DNA of 26,874 bases. It comes from JAIVJZ01 sp035296385 (lineage in GTDB: Bacteria; Acidobacteriota; Blastocatellia; Pyrinomonadales; Pyrinomonadaceae). This document shows positions 7,871-16,511 of the stretch, piece by piece. Both the position numbers and the translations under genes were made by a program. Position 1 is the first letter of the stretch; the number at the start of each line of letters is the position of its first letter. The stretch lies in assembly GCA_035296385.1 (NCBI GenBank), contig DATHBB010000080.1:1-26874 (forward strand), given 5' to 3'. The notes under the pieces were generated by a model. That model made no database searches and was not told the DNA's origin. It saw only the letters and a list, made by a program, of their open reading frames with translations.

Positions 7871-9522
7871 AGGCGCACGCCGACGAGCGCGAGCGTTCCG
7901 TTATCGCCGATCATTTCCGCCTCGAACGGAGGGAAATACAACAACTGCCCCACGTATTCTTTTGGCACGAGGACGAGCAGCGGCACGCCCCTCCGTCTCG
8001 CCACCTCCAACACCTCGCCCGGCCCCTCGAATTTGAAAGGCTCGCCGTCCCTCTCGTCGTAAATCAAACGCCCCGCCGCATAAAACTCGCCCGTGCGCTC
8101 GATGGTGTGTAGATTCAGGACCGGCGCTTCGCCGTAACCGCGCCCCTCCGCCGCGCGCAACAATTCACGCACAGACTCACGCCCTGACGCCTTCTCCAAA
8201 GCGCAACTCACGACGAGCACCGTCGCCAGAAACGACACGCCGACGACTAATAACACCGCGCGCACGCGTCGCTTCGTCGCGAACAACACGTATGCGCCAG
8301 CGGCGACGACCGGCGCAGCGACGAGCGCGATGCATGCACGCGATAACTCAGCCGCTTTCAACTCGTATAACGCTCCGGCGACGGCCAGCACGATCATCAA
8401 CGCGCCCGTCGCGCGCAACGCACGCGCGCTTCCCTCGCCGCGCAGGAACGCCGCGAGGCGCTCGCCCACGAGCAAGGCCGCCCCCGGCAACGCGGGCAAA
8501 ATGTAACCCGGCAACTTCGAGCCGGACGCGGAAAAAAACAGTAACGGGAACAAGACCCACGCGAGCGCGAACAGGCGCAGTTTGCTCAAGGCATCGCCGC
8601 CGCGCCAGTTCCAACGCCGCGCGTGATACACCGACGCCGCGAGAAACGCGCTCCACGGCAGCATGAGCGCCGGAATGATCGCAAAGTAAAACCAGAAGGG
8701 CTGCGGGTGGTGATACTTGTTCGAGACGTAGCGTGCGAAGTGATGCTTGATGAAAAACTCGTCAACGAACGTCCAACCGTGTCGCGCGATGACGGGCGCG
8801 TACCAGAGCGCGGCGACCGCGATTGTGATGAAAAATCCCCACAGCGCAGACTTCCACGCGTCAGGCCAACGACGCCGCAACAGGCAATAGACGCAGACGA
8901 CGCCGACGGGGATGACGACGCCGATCAAACCTTTCGCCAAAAGCGCCGCGCCCATCCCCGCGTAAAAGCCCGCGAGCAGCAGGCGTTTTTTGCGCGCCGC
9001 AGTTTCGAGTTCCGCCGCGAAGAAAAAGACGAGCGCACACGCGACCGTCATCGTGATGAAGACATCGAAGTTCACGCCGCGCGAAAAAACTATCAGTCCC
9101 GCGCTCGTCGCCGTCGCCGCGCCCGCCGCGAGTTGCAGCCAGGCGGTCTGACGGGTGCCTTCCGCATCGTCCTCCGCCACGCCCTCTACATCGTTCCGGG
9201 CATCTTCGACGCGCCGTGCGATCCAGCCGACGAGCAGCACCGTCAACCAACCGGCGGAGGCCACACCGAGACGCGCCGCCCATTCCGAGACGCCGAACAA
9301 TTTGTAACCGGCAATCGCCGTCCAATACGTGAGCGCGGGCTTTTCAAACCAGGTGTGACCGCCGAGCGTGGGCGTCACAGCGTCGCCGCGCTCGTACATC
9401 TCGCGCGCTACCTGCGCGTAACGCGGCTCGTCCGCGCCGACGAAGGGCGCGCGTCCCAACCCGTAAAAGTAAACCGCCGCGGTCAGCATCAACAGCAAAA
9501 GCCAGCCGCGCTTGGCAAGCAT
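7864..9522 (-). CDS. ArnT/PMT-family (GT39/GT83) membrane glycosyltransferase
   Basis: This polytopic protein of 552 residues (from ATG 9522; a TTG four codons upstream is possible) belongs to the polyprenyl-phosphate-sugar-dependent transferases that glycosylate lipid A, proteins or other envelope acceptors. The first external loop after TM1 carries the family Asp-Glu pair in FVGADEPRYAQVAREM. The conserved WFEKPALTYW follows about 25 residues later. Roughly ten further hydrophobic segments follow, and then a soluble C-terminal tail of about 120 residues with a LLVLVPKEYVGQ stretch. The acceptor and sugar cannot be told from sequence. It is divergent from the oxidoreductase gene across repeat H4. 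No Shine-Dalgarno sequence is visible at either start. Confidence 0.88.
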   Translation of the reverse strand: MLAKRGWLLLLMLTAAVYFYGLGRAPFVGADEPRYAQVAREMYERGDAVTPTLGGHTWFEKPALTYWTAIAGYKLFGVSEWAARLGVASAGWLTVLLVGWIARRVEDARNDVEGVAEDDAEGTRQTAWLQLAAGAATATSAGLIVFSRGVNFDVFITMTVACALVFFFAAELETAARKKRLLLAGFYAGMGAALLAKGLIGVVIPVGVVCVYCLLRRRWPDAWKSALWGFFITIAVAALWYAPVIARHGWTFVDEFFIKHHFARYVSNKYHHPQPFWFYFAIIPALMLPWSAFLAASVYHARRWNWRGGDALSKLRLFALAWVLFPLLFFSASGSKLPGYILPALPGAALLVGERLAAFLRGEGSARALRATGALMIVLAVAGALYELKAAELSRACIALVAAPVVAAGAYVLFATKRRVRAVLLVVGVSFLATVLVVSCALEKASGRESVRELLRAAEGRGYGEAPVLNLHTIERTGEFYAAGRLIYDERDGEPFKFEGPGEVLEVARRRGVPLLVLVPKEYVGQLLYFPPFEAEMIGDNGTLALVGVRLR

Positions 9523-9552
9523 CGAAGGTTGCAAGTATAGTCACCCCAAAGC

Positions 9553-9730
9553 AGTCAGTAGTCAGTGGTCAGTTGTCCGTAGTTAAAAACAGACGGCGAG
9601 TATCAACGAAGCAGCAGTTTTGTTCAATCTACGAGACACATCTTTAAGCGATGAACGGGCACAAACTCTGTTGCTGACACTGTCTCAATAATTACAACAA
9701 CGGACAACTGACTACGGACAACGGACAATG
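9553..9730. repeat. Heptad inverted array H4 (GTTGTCC family) with a long loop
   Basis: The left arm 9553-9584 repeats GTCAGTA/GTCAGTG/GTCAGTT units. The right arm 9698-9730 repeats CAACGGA/CAACTGA/CTACGGA and runs into the ATG of the oxidoreductase gene. The arms match by family with several mismatches, and the best continuous stem is about 13 bp. The loop of about 113 nt is AT-richer and probably holds promoter sequence. It is the same heptamer family as H3, about 2.7 kb away. Confidence 0.7.
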
Positions 9731-10747
9731 CCTCTACGCACCGCCGCTATCGGCACAGGCCACCTCGGACGACAGCACGCGCGCATCCACGCCGCGCTCG
9801 CCGCAGAAGGACGCACACAGTTCGTCGCCGTCTGCGATACGGACGAAGCGACCGCGCGCCGCATCAGTGCGGAACGCGAAACCGAATGGACGACCGACTG
9901 GCGAAGTCTCGTAGGGCGCGTTGACGCCGTCAGTCTCGCCGTGCCGACCGAATCGCACGCGGAGATCGCTTGCCCCTTGCTCGAAGCGGGCGTGCATGTG
10001 CTCGTCGAAAAACCCATCTCCCACACGCTCGCGGAAGCCGATCAGATGATCGCATCAGCCGCGCGCGGCGGCGCGGTGCTCATGGTCGGCCACGTCGAGC
10101 GCTTTAATCCCGCTCTGACCGCGCTCTACCCGCACGTGCGCAACCCGCTCTATTTCGAGATTCACCGCGTCGGCGAATTCACCGCGCGCTCGCTCGACAT
10201 AGACGTGGTGCTCGACTTGATGATCCACGATCTGGACATCGTGCAGTGGCTCGTCGGGAGCGACGCGGAAGCGACGGACGTGCGCGCCGTAGGGATTCCC
10301 GTTCTCACCGAGCGCGTGGACGCGGCCAACGCGCGCATAGAGTTTGCGACGGGCGCGGTCGCCAACATCACCGCCTCGCGCGTCGGCACGGAGAAGATTC
10401 GCAAGATGCGTTTCTTCCAGCCCCACGATTACGTTGCGGTTGACTACGCCACGCGCCACGCCTCCATCAGCAGCCTCGCGCCGCCGCCCGACCCGAAGAG
10501 CGCGCGCCCGGGCGTGCACCTGCGCCGCATGGAGATCGAGGACGTTGAACCGCTGCGCGCCGAGATCGAAGCGTTCCTCGCGGCGGCTTCGACCGCGACG
10601 CCGCCGCCCATCACGGGCGCGGACGGTCGGCGCGCGCTCTCGCTCGCCCTGCGCGTCCTCGAACGCATACACGAACACACGGACAACGCCGGACTTCAGG
10701 CGCTTGCCGCCGCGCGTTCGGCCTTCAAAAAGGGAGAGCCGGGCTGA
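9728..10747 (+). CDS. Gfo/Idh/MocA-family NAD(P)-dependent oxidoreductase
   Basis: The 339-residue protein has the N-terminal Rossmann motif AAIGTGHLGRQHARIH, the family-defining VLVEKPISHT with catalytic-site Lys, and DLMIHDLDIVQWL in the C-terminal domain. Members oxidise or reduce sugar or cyclitol hydroxyl groups. The subgroup resembles UDP-GlcNAc 3-dehydrogenase-like enzymes of lipid A or O-antigen sugar synthesis, but that is only an inference. The start codon immediately follows the right arm of repeat H4, with no Shine-Dalgarno sequence in view. The next gene starts 17 bp downstream on the same strand, so the two are probably co-transcribed. Confidence 0.9.
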   Translation: MPLRTAAIGTGHLGRQHARIHAALAAEGRTQFVAVCDTDEATARRISAERETEWTTDWRSLVGRVDAVSLAVPTESHAEIACPLLEAGVHVLVEKPISHTLAEADQMIASAARGGAVLMVGHVERFNPALTALYPHVRNPLYFEIHRVGEFTARSLDIDVVLDLMIHDLDIVQWLVGSDAEATDVRAVGIPVLTERVDAANARIEFATGAVANITASRVGTEKIRKMRFFQPHDYVAVDYATRHASISSLAPPPDPKSARPGVHLRRMEIEDVEPLRAEIEAFLAAASTATPPPITGADGRRALSLALRVLERIHEHTDNAGLQALAAARSAFKKGEPG

Positions 10748-10764
10748 GGCGGCGCGCACACACG

Positions 10765-11913
10765 TTGACCTCCGACCAGATAAGCGACGAAACGATCAAC
10801 GCGCTCCTCGCCGCGCGAATCGCGGCGGGCGACTTCCCCTCCGCCGTCTATCTCGTCGCAGAGCGTGGCCGCATACGTTTCTCAGGTGCGCTCGGCGACG
10901 CCGTGCGCGAACCCGAACATCACGCGGCAACCGTCGAGACGATCTACGATCTCGCGTCGCTGACGAAGCCGCTCGTGACGGGTCTGCTCTCGGCGCGCCT
11001 CGTCGAACGCGGCGAGTTGGAATTGGATCGTGCCGTCGCCGCCTACTTGCCGGAGTTCGCGCGCGCGCCGCAGACGGCACACATCACCGTGCGGCATCTG
11101 CTCACACACACGTCCGGCTTCCCCGCCTGGCGACCGCTCCGCATCCTGACCGGCGACCGCCGCGAGCGCGTGTTGGACATAATCGCCGCAAACGATCTTG
11201 AATATGCGACCGGCTCACGCGTCGTCTATAGCGACCTCGGTTTCATCACGCTCGGCCTCTTGCTCGAACGAATCACGGGCGCGGCTTTGGACGAGTCGGC
11301 GCAAACTGAAATCTTCCGACCGCTCAAACTCGAACGGACTTTCTTCAAACCCGAGCGCGCGTTCCTGACGGGCGTGGCTGCGTGCGAGTTGGGCGGCAAC
11401 GCCTACGAGCGCGGCATGTGCGAAATGGGAGGGTTGGCGGATAGCGCGGGCACTGCGACGGCAGGCGCATGGCGTGAAGAGTTGATCTGGGGCGAGGTGC
11501 ACGACGGCAACGCTTATTTCCTCGGCGGCGCGGCAGGGCACGCGGGACTGTTTTCGACGGCGCGCGAGACGCTTCGCCTCGCCGAGCAGTTCATCGCGAC
11601 GCGCACGCAATTGCTCGCGCCCGAAACGTGCGCGCTCTTTCGCACGAACATGACCGAAGGTTTGAACGAGGCGCGTTCTTTCGCGTGGCAGTTGGCCGCG
11701 ACAAAGGATTCGACGGCGGGCGGCGCGCTCCCGCCCGACAGTTTCGGCCACACCGGTTTCACGGGCACGAGTTGCTGGATCGACGCCGCGCGCGAACGCG
11801 TCTTCATCCTGCTCACCAACCGGACGCACACGCGCGCGCTCCCCTTCGTCAACATCAACGGCGTGCGCAGGCAATTTCACACGCTCGCCGTCGCCGCGCT
11901 CGAACGCGCCTGA
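10765..11913 (+). CDS. Serine hydrolase of the class C beta-lactamase / penicillin-binding protein family
   Basis: The 382-residue protein starts at TTG 10765, 17 bp after the oxidoreductase gene, with GAGGCGG upstream. The catalytic motifs are SLTK (Ser65-Lys68), YSD (Tyr155) in place of the common YxN, and GHTGFTGT as the third motif. VRHLLTHTSGFP is also characteristic. No signal peptide is visible, so this copy may act in the cytoplasm on peptides, esters or recycled cell-wall fragments rather than on periplasmic beta-lactams. EstB-type esterases and D-aminopeptidases share these motifs and cannot be excluded. It is followed after 39 bp by the chromate transporter gene on the same strand. 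Confidence 0.9.
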   Translation: MTSDQISDETINALLAARIAAGDFPSAVYLVAERGRIRFSGALGDAVREPEHHAATVETIYDLASLTKPLVTGLLSARLVERGELELDRAVAAYLPEFARAPQTAHITVRHLLTHTSGFPAWRPLRILTGDRRERVLDIIAANDLEYATGSRVVYSDLGFITLGLLLERITGAALDESAQTEIFRPLKLERTFFKPERAFLTGVAACELGGNAYERGMCEMGGLADSAGTATAGAWREELIWGEVHDGNAYFLGGAAGHAGLFSTARETLRLAEQFIATRTQLLAPETCALFRTNMTEGLNEARSFAWQLAATKDSTAGGALPPDSFGHTGFTGTSCWIDAARERVFILLTNRTHTRALPFVNINGVRRQFHTLAVAALERA

Positions 11914-11952
11914 GGCGGCGTCGAAAAAAATATGATGCAGTGTTGAAAGAAT

Positions 11953-13416
11953 ATGACAAGGGGCGGGAATGAAATCATGCAACGTGTGACGGGGTCTGCG
12001 CCGGGCGGGAGCGTGAACGCGTCGCACGCTCGCGCGCCGCGCGTCTCGTTCGGCGAAGCGTTTCGCTTCTGGGTCAAGTTGGGGTTCATCTCCTTCGGCG
12101 GCCCCGCCGGACAGATCGCGATCATGCACCGCGAACTCATCGAGCGCAGGCGTTGGCTCTCGGAGGAGCGCTTCCTGCACGCGCTCAACTACTGCATGCT
12201 CCTGCCCGGCCCCGAAGCGCAACAACTCGCCATCTACATCGGCTGGCTCATGCACCGCACGCGCGGCGGCATCGTGGCGGGCGCGTTCTTCGTCATCCCC
12301 TCCATATTCATACTGCTCGCGCTCTCTTACGTCTATGCGAAATACGGGCAGCTCACGACGGTCGCGGGCGTGATGAGCGGCTTCAAGCCGGTCGTTGTGG
12401 CGATTGTCGTCGAGGCGTTGTTGAAGATCGGCGGGCGGGCGCTCAAGCGTCGCGTTCATTACGTCATCGCCGCCGCAGCTTTCTGCGCGATCTTCTTTTT
12501 GCACGTGCCCTTCCCCCTCATCGTGCTCGCGGCTGGCCTGTGCGGACTCGCGGGCGCGCGCCTCCTGCCGGAAATGTTCGGCGCGACCGAGACGAAAGCA
12601 GCCGATCCCGTTTCAACTTCAACGGGCGACGAGGCGCGCGGCGAGACGATGAAAGACGAAGTTGCGACGGTCGCGCAACCTGCGACGCCTTACGTCATCG
12701 AAGACGATGCGCCTTCGCCCGCGCACACGCTGCCGTCGAACAGACGCACGCTCAAAATTCTCGCGGCGGGCGTCGTACTCTGGGCGTTGCCGCTTGCGGC
12801 GCTCGTCAGTTGGCGCGGCTGGGGAAGTTTGCACGCCGTCGAGTATCGCTTCTTCACGCAGGCCGCGCTCGTCACTTTCGGCGGCGCTTACGCCGTCCTC
12901 GCCTACGTGACGCAGGCCGCTGTCGGCTCTTACAACTGGCTCACGCACGCGCAGGCCGTTGACGGTCTGGCGCTCGCGGAGACGACGCCCGGCCCGCTCA
13001 TCATGGTGCTGCAATTCGTAGGCTTCATGGCCGGTTGGAATCACCCGCCCGACGGCGTCGGGCAGACGACGAGCGCCGTCATCGGCGCGCTCGTCACGAC
13101 CTACGCCACTTTCCTGCCCTGCTTCCTCTTCATCTTCCTCGGCGCGCCCTACATAGAGATATTGCGCGGCAACCGCAATCTGACCGGCGCGCTCTCTGGC
13201 ATCACGGCGGCGGTCGTGGGCGTCGTACTCAACCTCGCGCTCGTCTTCGGCGCGGCGGTCATCTGGCCGCACGGACTCACGGGCGGCGCGGATTGGTTCG
13301 CCGCACTGTTAAGCGTCGTCGCTTTCGTCGCGTTGTATCGTCTGAAACTCGATGTCCTCTGGGTCGTGCTCGCGGGCGGCGTGCTCGGACTTCTGCACGG
13401 TTGGTTCTTCACTTGA
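11953..13416 (+). CDS. chrA: Chromate transporter, CHR family, two-domain form
   Basis: This 487-residue inner-membrane protein contains two CHR domains, the long form of the family. Domain 1 spans about residues 28-200 (FWVKLGFISFGGPAGQ, then MLLPGPEAQQLAIYIGW). Domain 2 spans about 290-487 (FFTQAALVTFGGAYAVLAY, then ETTPGPLIMVLQFVGFMAGW). A polar, acidic linker of about 60 residues joins them. ChrA proteins export chromate, probably driven by proton motive force; some homologues have other anionic substrates. ATG 11977, eight codons in, is an alternative start preceded by GGGGCGGG. No chrB or other metal-resistance gene is nearby. Confidence 0.93.
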   Translation: MTRGGNEIMQRVTGSAPGGSVNASHARAPRVSFGEAFRFWVKLGFISFGGPAGQIAIMHRELIERRRWLSEERFLHALNYCMLLPGPEAQQLAIYIGWLMHRTRGGIVAGAFFVIPSIFILLALSYVYAKYGQLTTVAGVMSGFKPVVVAIVVEALLKIGGRALKRRVHYVIAAAAFCAIFFLHVPFPLIVLAAGLCGLAGARLLPEMFGATETKAADPVSTSTGDEARGETMKDEVATVAQPATPYVIEDDAPSPAHTLPSNRRTLKILAAGVVLWALPLAALVSWRGWGSLHAVEYRFFTQAALVTFGGAYAVLAYVTQAAVGSYNWLTHAQAVDGLALAETTPGPLIMVLQFVGFMAGWNHPPDGVGQTTSAVIGALVTTYATFLPCFLFIFLGAPYIEILRGNRNLTGALSGITAAVVGVVLNLALVFGAAVIWPHGLTGGADWFAALLSVVAFVALYRLKLDVLWVVLAGGVLGLLHGWFFT

Positions 13417-13538
13417 TAACGAAATTGTGAGGCCGGTTTTTACGACGGCTTTAATTCGTCGCCGAAAGAAAGCAATCAAGCTATCTCCATCGTGCGCGAG
13501 TTGTAGTAGTATGAGGGCGCGGCTGTTCGGAATGTGAA

Positions 13539-16061
13539 ATGGCCTTCAGAGAATTACGATTGATGTTGACCCTGCCCTTCAATTTTACCAGGCTCATCGC
13601 GTTAACAGTCGTCTGCGCGCTCGTCGCACAGTCGCTCGCCTTCGCACAAGGCGACGCGACGCGCCCGCGCCGCGTGCAGCAGGAAACGCTGCCCGCCGCG
13701 CCCGTCGTCGAACCGGCAACCCGCTCCGATTTCGCCGTCACGCGTCTCAACGCAGAGCCAACCATGCGCATCGGACTCTCGACGAGCGCGCGCTCCGTCA
13801 CCATCTCGACCGCCGCGCAAGCGTTGAGCGTCCTGCAAGCGCAGCCGGGCGAAACGAACGCGCACGCCGCCGTGCCGCTCGCAGTCTCGCGCGTGCGCAT
13901 CGAGCCGCGCATGCTGACGCCGCTCCCCGCGCCGCGCGCGAATGAGAATGAGTTGTTCCGCGTCGAGATCGCGACGGTCGTGAGCGAAGCGCAAGCCGCG
14001 ACAATCGCGCGCGAGGTGAGAGAGTTGACGAATGAAGCGCCGGAGATCGTCCGCGACGCGGGCACGGCGACTGCGACGTGGCGCGTGCGAGTCGGCCTCC
14101 CCACCGCGCGCGCCGAAGCCGAAGAACTCCGCACCAGACTCGAAGAGGCGGGCATCGCCGCCGTCTCCGTCGTCAGCGCGCAAACGCCCGCAAATGCGAC
14201 GCGACAACAAGCAGACGCCGCCGCGCGCACGCGCCCAGGTTCGACCGAAGCGCCGACCGCGAAGCGCGCGCCAGGCACAACTCCGGCGCAGAAAAGCAGT
14301 GGCGGCGTCGTAAGGCTCGCCTCGCGCGCATCACTGCCGACGCGCGGCCTCGTCGTTTACGCGAGCGGCACGTCGCCGCTCTTGGATTCGCGCGCGCCCG
14401 TTACGTTTTCATCGACGGAAGCGCATGCGCCCGTGCGCTTCAACGAGAAGCCTTATCGCGGGCGGCTCGAAGTCTTCACCAACTTGAACGGCTCGCTCAC
14501 GGTCGTCAACGTCGTCGGGTTGGAAGATTACGTGCGCGGGGTCGTGCCGAACGAACTCTCGCCCGGCGGCTACGGCGCGCTCGAAGCGTTGAAGGCGCAG
14601 GCCGTCGCCGCGCGCACTTATGCCGTCAGTAATCGCGGCCAGTTCAACGCCGCCGGTTTCGATCTGCTCCCCACGATCCGTTCGCAAGTTTACGGCGGAC
14701 TCTCCACCGAGCACGCGCTCTCCACGCGCGCCGTCGAAGAGACGCGCGGACTCATCGCCACCTATCGCGGCGAGCCGATCAACGCGCTCTACACTTCGAC
14801 CTGCGGCGGGCGCACAGAGCACGCCGAGAACATCTTCGGCGGCGTGGTTTTGCCTTACCTGCGCGGGCGCGAATGCAGCGCCCACGCCGCGCACGCCGCC
14901 TACGCCTCCGCACTCATTCAAAGCACGCGCGAACCCGCAGGCTTGCGCGCCGCCGAACACGCTTCGAGCGCGCGTGAGAGCGCCCTGCTCGCCGTTCACG
15001 GCTTTCGCCTGCCGCCGCGCCTGAGCGACGAATGGCTCTCCGCCGCCGTCACCGCAGAGGAAGTGCGTGCGCTGCTCGAAGTCGCCGCGCGACTCGCGCG
15101 ACGCACCACGCCGACAGTCGTTAACAACGACGCCACGCGCCCGCCCGGATTCAGCACCGCGCTCGCGCTCACGCTCGACGGCGAAAGCCGCGCGGACGTG
15201 CTGCTCTCTGCCGACGACATAAACTACCTGCTCGCCTTCCGCGACGCCGACGATATCCCCGCGCAGAATCGCGCAGACGTGGCGATGCTCCTGCGCGACG
15301 GCCATCTCGCGCTCCACACGGACGCGACGCTCAGACCGCGCCAACCCCTGTCGCGCGCACGCGCCATGCACACGGTCGTGCGCGTGCTCGAAGCGCGCAC
15401 GCTCTTTCAGTTGCAAAAAGCTACGGCGCGTCCGCCCGTCGGCGGCACGCTCGTCGTGCGCGCGGGCAAGTCGCCGGAGCGCGCCGTCGCCGTCGCCCCG
15501 GACGCTTATCTCTTTCGCGCCTTCGGCGAACAGCTTTTCCAGTCGCGCGGCGTCAACGTCGTCGGCGGCGAACCCGTCGCGTATCACACGGACGCGCGCG
15601 GCGCGATTGATTATCTTGAGTTGCACGCCCCGCCGAAAGGCGCGTCCGCCGAACGCGTCTCGCCTTACACGACCTGGACGACGACTTTGAGCGCGGGCGA
15701 AGTCGCGCACCGCCTCGCGCGCAGCGCCGGACGCATCGGCACGCTTCTGAACCTTCGCGTCGCCGCGCGCGGGGTGTCGCGCCGCGTGCTCGATCTCGAA
15801 GTGACGGGCACGAACGCGACGGCGCACGTGCGCGGCGGTCGCATACGCTCCGCGCTCGGCCTGCGCGAACAACTCTTCGTCATTGATCGCAAGTACGACG
15901 AAGAGGGGCGCGTCGTGAGTTATACCTTCACGGGGCGCGGCTGGGGTCACGGCGTCGGCATGTGTCAGGTCGGCGCATACGGCATGGCGCGCGCCGGTCT
16001 GTCTTACGAGCAAATACTCAAAAACTATTACACCGGAATCGATCTGACGAAGATGTATTAA
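13539..16061 (+). CDS. Exported SPOR + SpoIID/LytB domain protein with SLH-like insert
   Basis: This is a large protein of 840 residues (838 to 832 if a later start is used; ATG 13563 is in frame). A signal peptide ends near AFAQG. Residues about 139-215 resemble a SPOR peptidoglycan-binding repeat (LFRVEIATVVSEAQAATIA, then WRVRVG). The SpoIID/LytB domain starts near 307, with VVGLEDYVRGVVPNELSP (candidate catalytic Glu339), LKAQAVAARTYA and YTSTCGGRTEHAENIFGG, and finishes with GRGWGHGVGMCQVGAYGMA from 799. SpoIID is a lytic transglycosylase acting on denuded glycan strands in sporulation; in non-sporulating bacteria related proteins probably remodel the wall. Between the two halves lies an insert of about 330 residues that includes an S-layer-homology-like stretch (DADDIPAQNRADVAMLLRDG). 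The upstream gap of 122 bp has no repeat. Confidence 0.88.
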   Translation: MAFRELRLMLTLPFNFTRLIALTVVCALVAQSLAFAQGDATRPRRVQQETLPAAPVVEPATRSDFAVTRLNAEPTMRIGLSTSARSVTISTAAQALSVLQAQPGETNAHAAVPLAVSRVRIEPRMLTPLPAPRANENELFRVEIATVVSEAQAATIAREVRELTNEAPEIVRDAGTATATWRVRVGLPTARAEAEELRTRLEEAGIAAVSVVSAQTPANATRQQADAAARTRPGSTEAPTAKRAPGTTPAQKSSGGVVRLASRASLPTRGLVVYASGTSPLLDSRAPVTFSSTEAHAPVRFNEKPYRGRLEVFTNLNGSLTVVNVVGLEDYVRGVVPNELSPGGYGALEALKAQAVAARTYAVSNRGQFNAAGFDLLPTIRSQVYGGLSTEHALSTRAVEETRGLIATYRGEPINALYTSTCGGRTEHAENIFGGVVLPYLRGRECSAHAAHAAYASALIQSTREPAGLRAAEHASSARESALLAVHGFRLPPRLSDEWLSAAVTAEEVRALLEVAARLARRTTPTVVNNDATRPPGFSTALALTLDGESRADVLLSADDINYLLAFRDADDIPAQNRADVAMLLRDGHLALHTDATLRPRQPLSRARAMHTVVRVLEARTLFQLQKATARPPVGGTLVVRAGKSPERAVAVAPDAYLFRAFGEQLFQSRGVNVVGGEPVAYHTDARGAIDYLELHAPPKGASAERVSPYTTWTTTLSAGEVAHRLARSAGRIGTLLNLRVAARGVSRRVLDLEVTGTNATAHVRGGRIRSALGLREQLFVIDRKYDEEGRVVSYTFTGRGWGHGVGMCQVGAYGMARAGLSYEQILKNYYTGIDLTKMY

Positions 16062-16077
16062 CCGCGCCGCTCATCGT

Positions 16078-16347
16078 ATGCAGGAGACACAACAAACAGA
16101 CGCCGACGATTCCGTGACGCTCTACGTCGTCCCGAATTGCCCGCTCTGCGCGAACGCACGCGCGTGGCTCGCACGTCATCAAGTAGCTTATGTCGAACGC
16201 GACGTGCAGAACGACTTCGGCGCGCTCCGCGCGATGTATCGTCTGACGCGTCAAAACCTCGTGCCCGTCTTCGCACGCGACGAGCGCGCCCTCGTGCGTC
16301 CGACCGACGAACAACTGGCTGAATTTTTCGTAAACCGTGAATCGTAA
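16078..16347 (+). CDS. Small glutaredoxin-like thioredoxin-fold protein
   Basis: The 89-residue protein has a CPLC redox motif (Cys21, Cys24), the VPVF stretch of the cis-Pro loop, and the helix pattern of a glutaredoxin or NrdH-type protein. It probably reduces disulfides in the cytoplasm, since no signal peptide is present. It starts 16 bp after the SpoIID gene and may share its transcript. The last three residues (RES) and the TAA stop lie inside the left arm of repeat H5, so the C-terminus is repeat-derived. Confidence 0.82.
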   Translation: MQETQQTDADDSVTLYVVPNCPLCANARAWLARHQVAYVERDVQNDFGALRAMYRLTRQNLVPVFARDERALVRPTDEQLAEFFVNRES

Positions 16348-16398
16348 ATCGTGAATAGAAAGAATTAGGATTTCTCTATTCACAATTTACGATTCACG
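16336..16398. repeat. Heptad inverted array H5 (ATCGTGA family)
   Basis: Arms 16336-16358 and 16376-16398 are complementary at 22 of 23 positions around a 17-nt loop. The arms consist of GTGAATC/GTAAATC heptamers and their complements ATTTACG/ATTCACG. The stop codon of the glutaredoxin-like gene (16345-16347) is inside the left arm. Confidence 0.85.
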
Positions 16399-16415
16399 AT
16401 TGACGGCTGTTGATT

Positions 16416-16511
16416 ATGCGTTTCTCCCGTCCACAACTCCTCGGCGCGCTCGCGCTCATTGCGATCATCTGGGTCGTGCTCATCTTTCGCCTGCTCTTCT
16501 CCGCCGCGTGA
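16416..16511 (+). CDS. 31-residue single-span membrane microprotein coupled to miaA
   Basis: The ORF runs from ATG to TGA. The product begins MRFSRPQLLG, has one strongly hydrophobic segment (about residues 8-29, including ALALIAIIWVVLIF), and ends SAA. Positive residues precede the segment, as expected for a single membrane span. The TGA stop (16509-16511) overlaps the GTG start of miaA (16508-16510) in a GTGA arrangement, which supports real translation and coupling. I do not recognise a family. Codon use is G/C-ending, as in its neighbours. A leader function for miaA is as likely as a function for the peptide itself. Confidence 0.6.
   Translation: MRFSRPQLLGALALIAIIWVVLIFRLLFSAA

Noticed and set aside
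9523..9534. TTG 9534 as start of the glycosyltransferase
   Set aside because: An in-frame ATG four codons later is the simpler start, and neither has a Shine-Dalgarno sequence; left as an alternative.
11215..12504. Antisense open frame of 429 codons spanning the hydrolase-chrA junction
   Set aside because: It covers two genes with firm motifs and itself shows no recognisable fold, signal or ribosome binding site.
14409..16013. Antisense open frame of 534 codons opposite the SpoIID gene
   Set aside because: Composition is Arg/Ala-rich with no domain pattern, and the opposite strand has clear SpoIID motifs. Open antisense frames are expected at this GC content.
16400..16507. N-terminal extension of MiaA in the same frame from TTG 16400
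   Set aside because: The extra 36 residues are basic and lack MiaA similarity. GTG 16508 gives a normal-length protein beginning just before the P-loop.
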